From Legionella sp. (lineage in GTDB: Bacteria > Pseudomonadota > Gammaproteobacteria > Legionellales > Legionellaceae), in the NCBI GenBank assembly GCA_004297865.1, contig SCSO01000352.1, positions 1 to 7,139 of the forward strand: a stretch of 7,139 nt of DNA, read 5' to 3'. Under the pieces are notes generated by a model. The model worked only from the letters and a program-made list of their open reading frames with translations, made no database searches and was not told the origin of the DNA. The translations under genes were made by a program, and so were the position numbers. Below are positions 6,578 to 7,139 of this stretch, piece by piece (within the stretch, counting starts at the first letter, position 1; each line of letters begins with the position of its first letter).

Positions 6578-6607
6578 TTTACAGCTCAACCTTCCAATCG
6601 CTATGAT
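6578..6607 (+). promoter_or_regulatory. Sigma-70-type promoter of the MAPEG gene
   Basis: TTTACA (6578-6583) and TATGAT (6602-6607) each match the consensus hexamers at five of six bases and are separated by 18 bases. Transcription would start near 6614, about 30 bases before the ATG at 6644. A short GGTGT/ACACC inverted repeat (6563-6577) abuts the -35 box and could be an operator, though it is small. Confidence 0.6.
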
Positions 6608-6630
6608 GACACTCAGATTGATCAAGAATC

Positions 6631-6637
6631 AGGGAGA
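6631..6637 (+). promoter_or_regulatory. Ribosome binding site that sets the MAPEG start at 6644
   Basis: AGGGAGA lies six bases before ATG at 6644. No comparable site precedes the in-frame ATG at 6524, and the predicted transcription start near 6614 lies downstream of that codon. Confidence 0.7.
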
Positions 6638-6643
6638 TTCATC

Positions 6644-7027
6644 ATGTCAACTTTAGTCATCTGTTTATTAATCGCAATTATCTTACCCTATGTCGCAAAA
6701 GTACCTGTAGCCATTGCTATGCAAAAAGCAGGAGGGTACAACAATCATTATCCTCGTGAGCAACAAGGAAAATTAAGCGGATTTGGTGCACGTGCAGCTG
6801 CGGCACATAAAAATAGTTTCGAGGCCTTAGCAGTATTCTCGACCGCAGTGCTTGCAGCAATAGCAACACAACATGTCACCCCAACTATTGAATATTTGGC
6901 TATGGCTTATATTGCTACTCGAATTATGTATCATATTTTTTATCTCTTAAACTGGGCCTCTTTGAGATCGTTAATTTGGATGACTGGTTATGCTTGTTGT
7001 ATTGCTATTTTGTGTTTGAGTGTGTAA
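6644..7027 (+). CDS. MAPEG-family small integral membrane protein
   Basis: The 127-residue product has four hydrophobic segments (about 2-26, 60-76, 82-102, 107-126), the layout of the MAPEG family (membrane-associated proteins in eicosanoid and glutathione metabolism). Family-like residues are the loop NNHYPREQ (33-40), the G-x-R-A-A-A-A-H-K-N-S-F-E stretch (48-60) leading into the second helix, and ATRIMYHIFYLLN (91-103). Bacterial members of this short type are inner-membrane proteins, mostly without an assigned reaction; eukaryotic relatives are glutathione-dependent transferases or peroxidases, so a glutathione-linked role is possible but unproved. The start at 6644 is supported by AGGGAGA six bases upstream and by a promoter at 6578-6607. 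The frame stays open upstream to an ATG at 6524, but the first 12 residues of that version come from the repeat E2. It is transcribed away from the urc operon. Confidence 0.9.
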   Translation: MSTLVICLLIAIILPYVAKVPVAIAMQKAGGYNNHYPREQQGKLSGFGARAAAAHKNSFEALAVFSTAVLAAIATQHVTPTIEYLAMAYIATRIMYHIFYLLNWASLRSLIWMTGYACCIAILCLSV

Positions 7028-7071
7028 GGCACTCGTAGATTTATCATTCTTGAGACTTGAAAGCTTTTATA

Positions 7072-7139
7072 GTAGGTTGGGTCGTGACCCAACATAAAGA
7101 TCTAGAATGGACAAGAGATGCTTATGTTGGGTCATGACC
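7072..7139 (+). repeat. Composite palindromic repeat, copy E3 (cut by the window end)
   Basis: The element starts GTAGGTTGGGTCGTGACCCAAC, and the right half GATGCTTATGTTGGGTCATGACC runs into the window edge. If it ends like the others, eight bases are missing and the full length would be 76 bp. The visible parts of its arms already pair well beyond the central palindromes, through ATAA/TTAT, to a predicted terminal inverted repeat of 26 bp with one mismatch. It lies 44 bp after the MAPEG stop codon and has the same orientation as E2. Confidence 0.8.

Overview
The window looks like a moderately AT-rich gammaproteobacterial chromosome segment. The DctA-like and E. coli-like protein sequences, the dispersed GTAGGTTGGGTC palindromes and a large orphan protein with an effector-like look suggest the order Legionellales (Legionella, Coxiella or relatives). 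That placement is inference from overall character, not from a marker gene.

Layout: (1) Positions 1-168 hold the 3' end of a plus-strand sodium/proton:dicarboxylate symporter gene, closed by a clear intrinsic terminator. (2) Positions 200-300 are a convergent intergenic region with a composite palindromic repeat (copy E1) and a separate TTCCCGC/GCGGGAA palindrome. (3) From 6402 down to 341 lies a tight minus-strand block: urc1 (GTP cyclohydrolase II-like), urc4 (DUF1688), upp (uracil phosphoribosyltransferase) and a 957-residue protein that I do not recognise. (4) Positions 6403-6643 form a divergent intergenic region with a second repeat copy (E2) and a good sigma-70 promoter for the last gene. 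(5) Positions 6644-7027 encode a small plus-strand MAPEG-family membrane protein, followed by a third repeat copy (E3) cut by the window end.

The first three genes of the block form a recognisable pathway module, the URC (uracil catabolism) pathway first described in the yeast Lachancea kluyveri and also found as a cluster in bacteria. UPRT converts uracil to UMP. The GTP cyclohydrolase II-like Urc1 is then thought to act on the pyrimidine ring, and Urc4 acts on the later ribosylurea-type intermediate. Very short spacing (8 bp overlap, then 11 bp gap) argues for one transcript. The 957-residue protein follows 38 bp downstream and may be co-transcribed, but nothing in its sequence ties it to pyrimidine chemistry. 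It is rich in helices, has three hydrophobic segments and ends in a charged tail that resembles Dot/Icm-type secretion signals.

The least explained parts are this orphan protein, the AT-rich hairpin around its ribosome binding site, and the repeat family, whose three copies each carry two self-complementary 18-19 bp modules inside a longer inverted repeat.
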